Shown: in pieces, positions 27,664-37,052 of the stretch
Numbering within the stretch: position 1 is the stretch's first letter
Layout of the letters: each line of letters begins with the position of its first letter
From: Algoriphagus sediminis
GTDB taxonomy: Bacteria; Bacteroidota; Bacteroidia; Cytophagales; Cyclobacteriaceae
Assembly: GCF_030403435.1 (NCBI RefSeq)
Contig: NZ_JAUEPH010000001.1
Coordinates: 558,001 to 622,000 of the forward strand
Reading direction: 5' to 3'
Length of the DNA: 64,000 nt
The notes under the pieces: model-generated
The model's database searches: none
What the model was told of the DNA's origin: nothing
Seen by the model: the letters and a program-made list of their open reading frames with translations, nothing else
Translations under genes and position numbers: made by a program

Positions 27664-27664
27664 A

Positions 27665-28864
27665 ATGAAAACACTAGTTATCAATAGTGGAAGCAGTTCT
27701 CTCAAGTTTCAGCTTTTTCAGATGCCTGAGGAGGTTCTTTTGTGTAAGGGATTAGTGGATAGAATTGGCCAAAAAGATGCTCAGTTAAGCTTTAAAAATC
27801 TGCGGGATGAAAAGAGTCTGAACCAGGAACTTGAGATTCAGAATCATGATTTTGCCTTGAAACAGGTGATCAAGCTGATTGAAGATAAGCAACTAGGGGT
27901 GATAGCAAATACTAGTGAAATTCAATTAATTGGTCATCGACTGGTTCATGGGGGCACACATTTTTCAGAGCCAATTATTCTAACCGATGAAGTCCTTGAA
28001 AAGATTGATGAAGTTTCCACTTTAGCACCGCTGCACAACCCCCACAATCTCAAAGGTGTAAAGGTCACCCAAACCTTATTCCCAAAGGCAACTCAGGTCG
28101 GTGTTTTCGATACAGCTTTCCATCAGAGTATTCCAGAAAAAGCCTATCGCTATGCCATTCCGAAAAAGATGGCAGATGAAAATGGAATCAGGGTGTATGG
28201 ATTTCACGGAACATCTCATGAATTCATTACCCACCAAACATCCGATTTCCTTAAAAAACCACTCAATCAAACTAGTCTAATCAGTCTACACCTGGGTAAT
28301 GGCTGTAGCATGGTAGCAGTCAAGAATGGGAAGTGCATTGATACAAGCATGGGTTTCTCCCCACTTGATGGATTGGTGATGGGGAGTCGATCAGGAGACC
28401 TTGATCCTACGATCTTACTTTTCCTTCAGAGGGAATTAAAAATGAGCTTGGAAGAAGTTGATCACTTACTGAATAAAAAGTCTGGTCTGATTGGACTTTG
28501 CGGAACCAATGATCTCAGAGAAATTATCTCTTTGGAAAAGGATGGAAATCAGGATGCAAAACTTGCCCTTGAAATCTACTGCTACAGAATTAAGAAATAC
28601 ATCGGCGCTTTTCTCGCAGTTTTGGGCGAGGTAGATGCAATTGTATTCACGGCCGGAGTCGGTGAAAATGCCGCTATCATTCGTGAAAAATCTTTAGAAG
28701 GTTTGGAGCATTTGGGGATTAAAGTTGATTCAGAAAAAAATCAACAGGCCAACGGTGAAGAAAACTCATTTCATTCTGAAGAATCCAAGATTTCATTATT
28801 AGTGATCCCGACCAACGAAGAGCTGGCAATAGCAAAAGCCTCTTATGAGATTTTGAAGAAATAA
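27665..28864 (+). CDS. ackA: Acetate kinase
   Basis: The 399-residue protein starts with the signature 'VINSGSSSLKFQLF' and contains 'VFDTAFHQSIP', 'YGFHGTSHEF', 'SLHLGNGCS' and 'MGSRSGDLDP', all conserved acetate kinase blocks with catalytic Asp, His and Arg residues in place. It interconverts acetyl phosphate plus ADP with acetate plus ATP. Translation starts one base after the pta stop. It is convergent with the DUF5916 gene. Confidence 0.96.
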   Translation: MKTLVINSGSSSLKFQLFQMPEEVLLCKGLVDRIGQKDAQLSFKNLRDEKSLNQELEIQNHDFALKQVIKLIEDKQLGVIANTSEIQLIGHRLVHGGTHFSEPIILTDEVLEKIDEVSTLAPLHNPHNLKGVKVTQTLFPKATQVGVFDTAFHQSIPEKAYRYAIPKKMADENGIRVYGFHGTSHEFITHQTSDFLKKPLNQTSLISLHLGNGCSMVAVKNGKCIDTSMGFSPLDGLVMGSRSGDLDPTILLFLQRELKMSLEEVDHLLNKKSGLIGLCGTNDLREIISLEKDGNQDAKLALEIYCYRIKKYIGAFLAVLGEVDAIVFTAGVGENAAIIREKSLEGLEHLGIKVDSEKNQQANGEENSFHSEESKISLLVIPTNEELAIAKASYEILKK

Positions 28865-28886
28865 AACCCTAGGGATTTCAATCTCA

Positions 28887-31103
28887 TTATAAGTTCAACC
28901 AATAGGTCATTTTAAATACAAGAGCTCTTGATTTGGAATTACCAAACTGGATGAAGCCTTCTTCGTTTTGTGCGAGGTAATTATCCGTGTAAACAAGGAA
29001 GAAATCAGATACTGGAGCGAATCTCCACTGAAGACGTGAATTGATATTCACATTTTCTATTTGGCTATTGTATTGTACAAAAGTCGTCCAGAAAAGCTTT
29101 TTGCTGAAGGTAAAATCAAACCTAGGCCCAATCAAAAATAAGTTAGCGCTATTGTATGGGTCTGGAAGTCTTATACCATTGTAAGCAAAATCAATACTGG
29201 TGAAGCCAAGCGGCTGGTACCTCCACTGAATACTACCTTCCAGATTCCATCTGGTCCCATTAAAATACTGACCAGACCTGGTACTAAGCTCAAATGAAAG
29301 TAGTTTCCTTTGGTCGGACTGATACCTTGCAATCAGGACATTATTGGTGTATTCGCTACCTGCTGGAAGAGGTAGTCCATCTGATCCACTGGGATCAAAG
29401 CCATTAAATAGATAAGTATACTGCCTCCTAAGTCTCATTGAGAACTCAGCGGAAGAACGCCAATTTATATCATAAAGAAGGTTGATATCCCAATCCAAAA
29501 ACCCATAGGTGTCATTCCCGAGCATATCAAAGTCAAATCCTGGCCCATGACTTTGCACTCCTCCTGCCTCCGGGAAAAAGCTCCTTCTATAAGTCATGGC
29601 GAGCTGTCGAAAGTCTCTTCTTCGAACAAATCCAACTTCCGGGTCATAGTTTGCTCCCACGGCCTGTGCCCTCATATTGAGTGACCATTCAGGCACATCA
29701 TACCGAAGTTCCAATCCTGTAGAAAAAGTACTATCGACTTGTTCCTGCCTGATGTTTTGGTGGTAAAAAACCTTACCGGTAATTTTATTATCAGCCGAGG
29801 CAATATTATAATCTACCCCGAAAGTCCGATCCCATTCATTGTATAAACTGTCACTATACTCCTCTGCACTCTGAAAAGTCTGTTTGTTAACAAGAAATGC
29901 AGAAATATTAGATCTGGTAAAAACTTTCTGCTGAAGAGAGATCATTGAATAATTATAGGATGGAAGGCTGGCGGTTTCATCATCGGCCACCTGCATACTA
30001 AGTACTCCCACTCTAAGATTGTCATTTGCCTTTCCACTAACTCTCGCTCCTAAAGGAATCGCAGAAGAAATATTCTGACCAGTACTTTCATCTCTGGAAA
30101 CCCCAATTCTCCGGCTAAAGAATGGGGTATTTCCCCTTGTGCCATAATTGGCAAAAAGGTCTGCATTCTCCAGAAAGAACTGTCTCCTTTCGGGGAAAAA
30201 TATTTCAAAACGATCCAAATTGGTGACTTGCTGATCTACCTCTACTTGAGAAAAATCCGGGTTAACAGTTAGGTCAAGATTCAAACCTGGGGTAATACCA
30301 TATTTTAAATCAAACCCAGCGTTAAACCCTTTATTTGGATCCCCTCCTTCCTCGAAGTTTTGATCATAATTTCCTGCGATGTAAGGAATTACAGAAATGT
30401 TTTTACCAGTGTTTTGAATAGGTTCTTCCCACTTAGCTACTCTGGTCGAAGCCAGATTAAAAAGCGAGAAGTTTCTAGATATTGGCGTCCAGGTAGACCT
30501 CTCGGCATTTTCACTGTCTATTCTATAGAAATTGACGTTCCACTCATTTTGGCCTTCATTAAACCTTATAGAATTTAAGGGAATAGCCATTTCAGCAACC
30601 CAGTAACCTCTGTAAATCTGAGCCTCTCCCTTCCAAACATTGTCCCAATCCAAACTGAAAGAACCTTGCCCAGTACCTCCGTTTGCCACAAGCCCTTCAC
30701 GTCTTACACCGAAGGGGTTTATACCAAAAGTAAAGGCGTTTGTTTGGTCCTGAAAAGTATCCAGGATTATGGTGAAATTGTCATTAGCCGCACCTCTGAA
30801 ATCTCTTCGGAGGGAAGGTGTTACATACCCTCGATCTGGATTCTGGCCGTAAAGTATTCCAAGCACATAAATATTCTTGTCGTCATAAAGTACTTTGGCG
30901 ACAGATTGATTTACTGCTAGGGATGAATCATAAGGGAAGTACTGCATCCAATCATATGCAGAATCCGCTTCACTCCATTTTTCATCAATTACTCCATCGA
31001 TTACAATAGGAGTATCTGTTCTTTTGAACTTGATATCCTGCGCAAAGAGCATCCCGCTACATAACCACAAAAGGGCGTATAGGAGTAAAGGCTTTTTTGA
31101 CAT
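28887..31103 (-). CDS. DUF5916 outer membrane protein with N-terminal CBM9-like domain
   Basis: The 738-residue protein has a Sec signal (to about GMLFAQ) and a CBM9-like sandwich in the first ~230 residues ('IVIDGVIDEKWSEAD', 'FTIILDTFQDQTNAFTFGINPFG'). The rest is the DUF5916 region ('LTVNPDFSQVEVD', 'FFPERRQFFLENADLF'), which reads as an outer membrane barrel with alternating aromatic strands and a final 'LVFKMTYWLNL'. Members are widespread in Bacteroidota; a role in surface binding or transport of carbohydrates is likely but not shown. It is divergent from the TonB receptor gene with 253 bases between. Confidence 0.85.
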   Translation of the reverse strand: MSKKPLLLYALLWLCSGMLFAQDIKFKRTDTPIVIDGVIDEKWSEADSAYDWMQYFPYDSSLAVNQSVAKVLYDDKNIYVLGILYGQNPDRGYVTPSLRRDFRGAANDNFTIILDTFQDQTNAFTFGINPFGVRREGLVANGGTGQGSFSLDWDNVWKGEAQIYRGYWVAEMAIPLNSIRFNEGQNEWNVNFYRIDSENAERSTWTPISRNFSLFNLASTRVAKWEEPIQNTGKNISVIPYIAGNYDQNFEEGGDPNKGFNAGFDLKYGITPGLNLDLTVNPDFSQVEVDQQVTNLDRFEIFFPERRQFFLENADLFANYGTRGNTPFFSRRIGVSRDESTGQNISSAIPLGARVSGKANDNLRVGVLSMQVADDETASLPSYNYSMISLQQKVFTRSNISAFLVNKQTFQSAEEYSDSLYNEWDRTFGVDYNIASADNKITGKVFYHQNIRQEQVDSTFSTGLELRYDVPEWSLNMRAQAVGANYDPEVGFVRRRDFRQLAMTYRRSFFPEAGGVQSHGPGFDFDMLGNDTYGFLDWDINLLYDINWRSSAEFSMRLRRQYTYLFNGFDPSGSDGLPLPAGSEYTNNVLIARYQSDQRKLLSFELSTRSGQYFNGTRWNLEGSIQWRYQPLGFTSIDFAYNGIRLPDPYNSANLFLIGPRFDFTFSKKLFWTTFVQYNSQIENVNINSRLQWRFAPVSDFFLVYTDNYLAQNEEGFIQFGNSKSRALVFKMTYWLNL

Positions 31104-31294
31104 AGTGCAAATTTAGGTTAAACAGAAAAAGACCGGATACTTTATTTATACCAGCGGTTTCCATTTATCATATCCAAAATCAGAACCCGGTTAGTTCTTA
31201 GGCGGTTTCAAAAAAATCAGGGATTTACTTAAGCGGTATGGAAATAAAAAATTTAAATGCAACTTTGTTGCGAAACAAAAATCTAGTAAAGTTA

Positions 31295-31310
31295 TTTAGG
31301 TAAACCAAAA
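31295..31310. promoter_or_regulatory. Candidate DtxR/MntR-like operator upstream of TonB receptor
   Basis: TTTAGGTAAACCAAAA is an imperfect palindrome with the core GGT-AA-ACC arms that resembles iron or manganese DtxR-family boxes (TTAGGTTAACCTAA-like). It lies just upstream of the -7 box at 31315-31322, so bound repressor would block the promoter. The regulator is not in the window. Confidence 0.45.
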
Positions 31311-31314
31311 TATT

Positions 31315-31322
31315 TATCTTTG
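31315..31322 (+). promoter_or_regulatory. Bacteroidota -7 promoter box
   Basis: TATCTTTG matches TAnnTTTG exactly and lies 35 bases upstream of the receptor ATG. A convincing -33 TTG is not present at the proper spacing, so activator dependence is possible. Confidence 0.6.
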
Positions 31323-31338
31323 TGTATTCTAAATACAA

Positions 31339-31356
31339 TTTTAGACATATCTAAAA
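31339..31356. promoter_or_regulatory. Near-perfect palindrome abutting the receptor start codon
   Basis: TTTTAGACATATCTAAAA has 16 of 18 symmetric positions and ends at the base before ATG 31357. It lies downstream of the -7 box, so it is in the leader and overlaps the ribosome-binding region. It could be a second operator or an mRNA hairpin that gates initiation. Confidence 0.5.
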
Positions 31357-33720
31357 ATGTTGAAAGCAAAACTATTACTATTATCAATAATGATTTTGGG
31401 CTTTTTTAACCAACTCCAAGCCCAAAACGCAACTATCCAAGGAACGGTAAACTTCGAAGATGGACCGATGGAATATGCCAATGTAATTCTAAAAGGGACA
31501 CAAATTGGTGCGATTACTGATGCCGAGGGTAGATTTTACCTAGAGGATATACCGCCAGGAGAATACACTCTCTTGGTGAGTTTGTTAGGATATCTATCCT
31601 TTTCGCAAGATATCACTTTAGCCGAAGGCCAAAATCTAGAAAAGAATATTACCCTTCGCCGCGACGAATTCAATATGGAAAGTGTGGTCATTTCCGGAAC
31701 TCGGTATGAGCAGGACAGAGTGAATAATCCAATCGTTGTGAATGTGGTCGATAATAAAATTTTTAATGCCACCCAATCGATTTCAGTTTCCGAAGGACTT
31801 AATTACCAACCGGGTGTCCGCGTAGAAGCGAATTGTCAAAACTGTGGGTTTACTCAGGTTCGTTTAAACGGTCTTGACGGTGCGTACTCCCAGATCCTTA
31901 TCAATAGCAGAGCCATCTTTAGTGCCTTAAATAGTGTGTATGGATTAGAGCAAATTCCAACCAATATTGTGGAAAGAGTCGAGGTGGTTCGGAGTGGAGG
32001 TTCCGCACTTTACGGTTCGAATGCCATCGGCGGAACGATTAATATTATTACTAAAGATCCTGTTGAAAATCTTTGGGAGTTACAATCAAATACAGCTGTC
32101 ATAGACGGTGATGCTATTGATCAAACTTTCAGCATGAATGGATCGATCGTCAATGAAAGCCTAACTTCTGGCGTTACCCTTTATGGCATGAGCCGAAATC
32201 GGGATAGCTATGATGCCAACGGGGATGGGTTTACGGAGTTGGTCAAATTGAAGAATACTGTTTTTGGCGGAAAAGCTTTTTTCAAACCAACAGATAGAAG
32301 CAAGATATCGCTGGATTTTAGCGCACTGGAAGAGTATCGCAGAGGAGGAGACCGATTGGATCTGGTACCTTACTTCACGGATATCGCAGAGGAATTAGAT
32401 CATAATACCTTGATGGGTGGAATTAATTATGAGCAAAGAACCAAAAATGATCGAGGTCAGTTTGCAGTTTATGCTTCTGCGCAACGTACCCAAAGAGATA
32501 GCTTCTATGGAGGTCTGGGAGGTGGAAGAACACCCGCAGATAGTCTTCTTGCACTTAATGCATACGGACTGACCAGTGATTTATCATTCGTTATCGGAAC
32601 CCAATACAATCACAGCTTTAATAATCAAGATGTACTTACAGTAGGAATTGAAAACCAGACATACGATACAGAGGATGAGATCAAGGGGTATAGCAGGCTT
32701 ATAGACCAGAGAGTCAATAGTACTGGTATTTTCTCTCAATATGAATGGAAACCAACTGAAAAACTCACTGCTTTACTCGGGGGTCGCTATGACTTCACAG
32801 GAGTGGATGGAATCTATCGACTGGGAGAAATAAACAACACGATCAATTCTAACTTTGGAGTTTTCAGTCCACGTTTTACTTTGCTCTATAAAATCAATGA
32901 AGACCTTCGTTTCCGAGGCGGGTATGCAAGAGGGTTTAGAGCTCCACAGGCCTTTAATGAAGACCTCCACATTTCTTCAGTAGGCGGAGAACCACTTTTT
33001 GTTGTTCTTTCGGAGGATTTGGAAAAAGAAACTTCCAATGCCTACACAGGTTCTTTTAACTACACGAAAAATCTGGGCTTAACTCAAATCAATCTTCTTT
33101 TAGAAGGTTTCTACACGCAGTTACAGAATCCTTTCACACAAGTAAGTACAGGAACTACACTGCCCAATGGATCAATAGTAGAAGAAGTTAGAAATGGCGA
33201 AGGGGCCACTGTATCCGGGATGAATATCGAAGCCGGTTTTTCTCCTTCTTCCAGCTTTGCTTTTCAAATTGGAGGTACGCTGCAGCAATCCAGGTATGAT
33301 GAGCCTCAGGTCCTTTTCGAGCCAGAGACAGGAAGTGAAAATGTAGTGGTGATAGATGAATTTGTTCGAAACCCCAATGTATATGGTTACTTCACTAGTT
33401 TTTACACCTTTTCAAAAGCTTTCAGACTGGATTTGACTGGTACTTATACCGGGTCTATGATTGTCCCTCGTGTTGTTGGTGAAGATGGCTTCGTAGAGCT
33501 TATAGATACAAATCCTTTCTTTGATGTAAATCTAAAGGCGACCTATCATATAGATTTATCTGATGACTTCCAGATGGAATTAGCTGGTGGTTTGAGAAAT
33601 ATGTTCAATAGTTATCAGCCTGAATTTGACTCAGGACCTGAGCGGGATTCGGACTTTGTTTATGGCCCGCTTGCTCCACGCTCGGTATTTTTCTCAGTGA
33701 AATTTGGAAGACTACATTGA
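31357..33720 (+). CDS. TonB-dependent receptor with CarboxypepD-regulatory domain
   Basis: The 787-residue protein has a Sec signal (to about QAQ23), a CarboxypepD_reg-like domain (25-105, 'ATIQGTVNFEDGPMEYANVILKG'), a plug (about 110-235 with 'NIVERVEVVRSGGSALYGSNAIGG') and a 22-strand barrel. The plug contains C160-Q-N-C163 in 'EANCQNCGFTQVRLNGL', a feature shared by a subset of Bacteroidota receptors. The palindromes upstream fit metal-dependent repression, so the cargo may be a metal chelate. It overlaps by three bases with a thioredoxin-fold gene. Cargo is unknown. Confidence 0.9.
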   Translation: MLKAKLLLLSIMILGFFNQLQAQNATIQGTVNFEDGPMEYANVILKGTQIGAITDAEGRFYLEDIPPGEYTLLVSLLGYLSFSQDITLAEGQNLEKNITLRRDEFNMESVVISGTRYEQDRVNNPIVVNVVDNKIFNATQSISVSEGLNYQPGVRVEANCQNCGFTQVRLNGLDGAYSQILINSRAIFSALNSVYGLEQIPTNIVERVEVVRSGGSALYGSNAIGGTINIITKDPVENLWELQSNTAVIDGDAIDQTFSMNGSIVNESLTSGVTLYGMSRNRDSYDANGDGFTELVKLKNTVFGGKAFFKPTDRSKISLDFSALEEYRRGGDRLDLVPYFTDIAEELDHNTLMGGINYEQRTKNDRGQFAVYASAQRTQRDSFYGGLGGGRTPADSLLALNAYGLTSDLSFVIGTQYNHSFNNQDVLTVGIENQTYDTEDEIKGYSRLIDQRVNSTGIFSQYEWKPTEKLTALLGGRYDFTGVDGIYRLGEINNTINSNFGVFSPRFTLLYKINEDLRFRGGYARGFRAPQAFNEDLHISSVGGEPLFVVLSEDLEKETSNAYTGSFNYTKNLGLTQINLLLEGFYTQLQNPFTQVSTGTTLPNGSIVEEVRNGEGATVSGMNIEAGFSPSSSFAFQIGGTLQQSRYDEPQVLFEPETGSENVVVIDEFVRNPNVYGYFTSFYTFSKAFRLDLTGTYTGSMIVPRVVGEDGFVELIDTNPFFDVNLKATYHIDLSDDFQMELAGGLRNMFNSYQPEFDSGPERDSDFVYGPLAPRSVFFSVKFGRLH

Positions 33721-34193
33721 TCCGGGAGCGATATATCGTCATCGGCATTTTAGCCTTTTTCCTCTGGACTCCTTTGAGGGCACAGGAAAAGGAAACTGTG
33801 AATTGGCTCACTTTCGAACAACTCGAAGATTCCCTAGAGCAGAACCCTAAAAAAGTCTTTCTGGAATTTGTGACTGACTGGTGTACCTACTGCAGGAAAA
33901 TGGATAGGGTGGTTTTCACCAAGACTGAAGTCATCAAAAAGCTGAATGATGAATACTACGCAGTACGATTTGATGCTGAATCTGAATCTGAGATCGAATT
34001 CGGTGGTAAAACTTTTGTTAACGATCAGGTGAGGAAATCAAGAAATCCCGTTCATCAAATCGCTCAGCTACTTGCTTCAAGGGACAATCAATTTGTCCCA
34101 CCAACCATGGTTATTCTGGATGATGAATTTAATGTCAAGGCGAGGTATTTCGAATATTTGGATAGCAAAAAGTTACTGCAAGCTCTGGAGTGA
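33717..34193 (+). CDS. Exported thioredoxin-like (DUF255/Thioredoxin_7-type) protein
   Basis: A 158-residue protein whose TTG start overlaps the TGA of the receptor gene (33717-33720), so it is translationally coupled. A signal sequence covers about residues 1-23. The redox motif is W55-C56-T-Y-C59 in 'VTDWCTYCRKMD', and the fold ends with a 'PPTMVILDDEF' cis-Pro. It probably reduces a periplasmic disulfide; the C-x-x-C of the coupled receptor plug is an attractive partner, but this is inference. No ATG is available near the start. Confidence 0.8.
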   Translation: MIRERYIVIGILAFFLWTPLRAQEKETVNWLTFEQLEDSLEQNPKKVFLEFVTDWCTYCRKMDRVVFTKTEVIKKLNDEYYAVRFDAESESEIEFGGKTFVNDQVRKSRNPVHQIAQLLASRDNQFVPPTMVILDDEFNVKARYFEYLDSKKLLQALE

Positions 34194-34247
34194 TTCAACC
34201 AAATTGAAGAATGAAATTCTTAACCGCTCTGTCTTTTAATCCAAGGG

Positions 34248-35585
34248 TTAATTCATCCTCAATTTTTTTAAAACCTTCTTGGCCTTAGGGTCATCAATCA
34301 AATTATTGACCTCCAATGGATCTGAATCCAAATCATATAATTCCTCCCATTCCGGGTTTTCCAAATACCGGAAATACTTCCAGTTTTTCCATCTCGTTCC
34401 TTGACTAGCCGGAATGATATCCACTTCCCAAAGATGTTCCACAGTGAAGGTTTCTCGCTTTTTGGCTGGTCTTTTTCCGCGAACATAATCTGCGAGGTTT
34501 TCTCCCTCCCAAGAGGCTGGTATCGGAACACCTGCAAATCCCAGAATAGTCGGAGCGATATCTATATTCAATCCGAAATCTGTTACAGTTTTGCTAAAAC
34601 CGGATCTTGGATCATAAATTATTAAAGGAACACGAAGCGAATTCTCATACATGAGCCACTTCCCTGCCAATTGCCTTTCACCCTGGAAATAACCATTGTC
34701 ACCCATTAGGATAATTACAGTATTATCCGCTATGCCTTGTTCATCTAGAATCTTACGAATCCTTCCAATTTCTGAATCTACCTCCGAAATCATCCGATAA
34801 TATCCCCTCATACTTTTTTGGTATTTCTCTGGAGAATCATATCTCCAATACCATCGGGTCCGATTTTCCCCTTCCCGCACGGCATTGGGCTGATCTAAAA
34901 AATACTTGTCATCGCTCAGAATTGGGTCTGGTATCTGTAGATCTTTATACAAGTTATCGTATTCTGCTGACCAGAAATATTGATCCTCAGCCGGGTCATG
35001 GGCATGGGGAGCGGAGAAACTCAATGACAGTAAAAAAGGTTGATCAGGGCTCTGATCTCTGATAAACTCGGCTGCCTGATGACCTGTGTATCTAGTAAGG
35101 TGAACCGTATCCTGATTAATGGTTTTGTAGAAATAACCTCTTCGATCCTGGAAATTCCCATTTCGATCATAGCTATCTCCCACATCAAACATTTCCGAAA
35201 ACCTGGGATAATTGATTCCAAATTTACCAAAGAAAGCCGTTGCATAACCGGAATTTCTCATGAGGACAGGATAGGAACTTTGAGCAAAGCTCTCTTCAAA
35301 CTCTTTCCCAAATGTATACCCATGGGTATGTTCATAAGTGCCAGTAAGAACCGAAGCTCTACTAGCTGCGCAAATCGGGGTGGTCACAAAGGCATTCTCA
35401 AAGTAGATACCTTCTGAGGCCAATCTGTCCATTTCTGGTGTTTGGATGATTTCATTTCCAGCATAGCCTAAGGCATCCCATCGCTGGTCATCGGTCAGAA
35501 TAAAAATAATGTTAGGCTTTTCTTGGGCATTCAGCCCAAAGCTTTTAATTAAAAGGCAAAGAAAAAAAGTCCAGAAATATCTCAT
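34248..35585 (-). CDS. Exported sulfatase
   Basis: The 445-residue protein has a Sec signal (to about Ala20/Gln21), the metal-binding 'ILTDDQRWDALGY' (Asp32, Asp33), and the sulfatase signature C72-A-A-S-R76, where Cys72 would become formylglycine. Later parts ('GDNGYFQGERQLAGKWLMYE', 'GVPIPASWEGENLADYV') match family S1 sulfatases. It would remove sulfate esters from algal or animal glycans in the periplasm. No anaerobic or FGE maturase gene is next to it. Confidence 0.92.
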   Translation of the reverse strand: MRYFWTFFLCLLIKSFGLNAQEKPNIIFILTDDQRWDALGYAGNEIIQTPEMDRLASEGIYFENAFVTTPICAASRASVLTGTYEHTHGYTFGKEFEESFAQSSYPVLMRNSGYATAFFGKFGINYPRFSEMFDVGDSYDRNGNFQDRRGYFYKTINQDTVHLTRYTGHQAAEFIRDQSPDQPFLLSLSFSAPHAHDPAEDQYFWSAEYDNLYKDLQIPDPILSDDKYFLDQPNAVREGENRTRWYWRYDSPEKYQKSMRGYYRMISEVDSEIGRIRKILDEQGIADNTVIILMGDNGYFQGERQLAGKWLMYENSLRVPLIIYDPRSGFSKTVTDFGLNIDIAPTILGFAGVPIPASWEGENLADYVRGKRPAKKRETFTVEHLWEVDIIPASQGTRWKNWKYFRYLENPEWEELYDLDSDPLEVNNLIDDPKAKKVLKKLRMN

Positions 35586-35653
35586 TTGAACAAATTACAA
35601 AAAGTCTTTAATAGCTTTCCCCTGAATAATTGTAGAAATGGATAACTTCCCTT

Positions 35654-36187
35654 ATGGCCCAAATCAAACTTTATATAGCCATCAGTCTTGATGGTTTCAT
35701 AGCAAGAAAAAATGGAGATATCGACTGGTTGGAAAACCTTCCAAATCCAAATAAACTTGACTATGGATACGGTGAGTTTATCGATGGAATCGATACAGTG
35801 ATAATGGGGAGAAGCACCTATGAAAAGATACTAAGCTTTGGTATTGATTGGCCATATTCGGAGTATGAAAGTTTCATTTTCACCAGAAAAGCGGGGTATT
35901 TAACCAAAACTACAAGGACCCAAGCTTTGGCCTTAAGCCAACAAAATATAGAACTGATTAAATCTAAAAGTCAAAAAAGTGTCTGGCTAGTAGGGGGAGG
36001 TGAAATCATTACGGAGCTCTTAAACATGGATGAAATAGATGAGATGATTATCTGTATTATTCCCACCATCATTGGAAATGGTATCCCACTTTTCCCTAAT
36101 CATCCAAAGGAAACTCAATTTGAATTAGTGAATACAAAGCCCTTCGATACTGGGGCAGTCATCCTGACCTACAAACGGAAGGTCTAA
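35654..36187 (+). CDS. Dihydrofolate reductase family (RibD C-terminal-like) protein
   Basis: The 177-residue protein starts 'IKLYIAISLDGFIARKNGDIDWLEN' and contains 'DTVIMGRSTYEKIL', 'SVWLVGGGEIITELL' and 'IIGNGIPLF', the conserved blocks of the RibD_C/DHFR-like family. It is a cytoplasmic NADPH-dependent reductase of unknown substrate; not folA. It is divergent from the sulfatase gene by 68 bases. Confidence 0.88.
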   Translation: MAQIKLYIAISLDGFIARKNGDIDWLENLPNPNKLDYGYGEFIDGIDTVIMGRSTYEKILSFGIDWPYSEYESFIFTRKAGYLTKTTRTQALALSQQNIELIKSKSQKSVWLVGGGEIITELLNMDEIDEMIICIIPTIIGNGIPLFPNHPKETQFELVNTKPFDTGAVILTYKRKV

Positions 36188-36275
36188 ATCCAAGAAGTCA
36201 AAAGCCCTTAGCTTCTTAAACCAAGCGAAAAATGGTTTATTATTATGGCCAAAATGATTTTGAAAATATTGATCT

Positions 36276-37013
36276 TCAATTCTCGAATTTTGGATCCTTT
36301 TCAAAAACCAGAAAGTGCTGGATTTTCATAAATTTTCCGTTTTCCACAAACTTAAATCCATTCGCCTTCATTTCTTTTTTGGCCTGAGCCGCAGTCATTT
36401 TATGAAGAGGTTTAATCATGATGGTTGGGTCCTCTCCCCTATACTCGATCAACAAAAGTTTTCCGTTTGGCTTTAGAGCCTTGCGAATATTGGCCAGCAT
36501 CTCGACCGGATACTCAAGTTCATGGTAAACATCGACCATAAAGGCAAGATCAACAGCACCCTCAGGAAGATTTGGTGATTTCTCACTTCCTTTAATGGTC
36601 TCAACATTCGTAAAACCTAAATCATTGGCCTTCTGATTTAAATAGTCAATGGCTGCATCCTGGATTTCGACGGCATAGACTTTCCCGTCTGGAACCTTTG
36701 GAGCCACCCGAAAAGTGTAGTATCCTGAACCTGCGCCAATATCGGCGACAACACTATTTCCATCTACAGGGAGATTTTCGATTGCCTTGGAAACACTTTC
36801 CTCTTGTTCCCTGTTTTGGCGCTCAAGCCAATCTTTCCCTGCAAAACCCATGATTTGAGAAATCTCCCGGCCCAAGTAAATTTTACCTGTTCCGTCACGG
36901 GTTGGGTTGGTTATGGTATATGGAGAATTTTCATCATTAGCATTCTGAGCCTCGCACGACCAGCCCAATAAAACCGTTAGGTAAGAGACAAAAAGAAAGG
37001 TTAGCTTTTTCAT
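36276..37013 (-). CDS. Lipobox-bearing SAM methyltransferase-like protein
   Basis: The 245-residue protein has a signal sequence ending in a lipobox (LGWSC, Cys20). The remainder is a full class I methyltransferase: motif I 'VVADIGAGSGYYTFRVA' (about 88-104), 'VYAVEIQDAAIDYL', and 'VDLAFMVDVYHELEYP'. Such domains need SAM, which is not known to be in the periplasm. This pairing is recurrent in Bacteroidota, so it is not a local sequencing artefact. It is the last gene in the run after the ThuA-like protein and isomerase genes (39-base gap). Confidence 0.8.
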   Translation of the reverse strand: MKKLTFLFVSYLTVLLGWSCEAQNANDENSPYTITNPTRDGTGKIYLGREISQIMGFAGKDWLERQNREQEESVSKAIENLPVDGNSVVADIGAGSGYYTFRVAPKVPDGKVYAVEIQDAAIDYLNQKANDLGFTNVETIKGSEKSPNLPEGAVDLAFMVDVYHELEYPVEMLANIRKALKPNGKLLLIEYRGEDPTIMIKPLHKMTAAQAKKEMKANGFKFVENGKFMKIQHFLVFEKDPKFEN

Positions 37014-37052
37014 ATTTAGCTAACCTTTTTATGAATGAAAAGTTGGGAAGAA

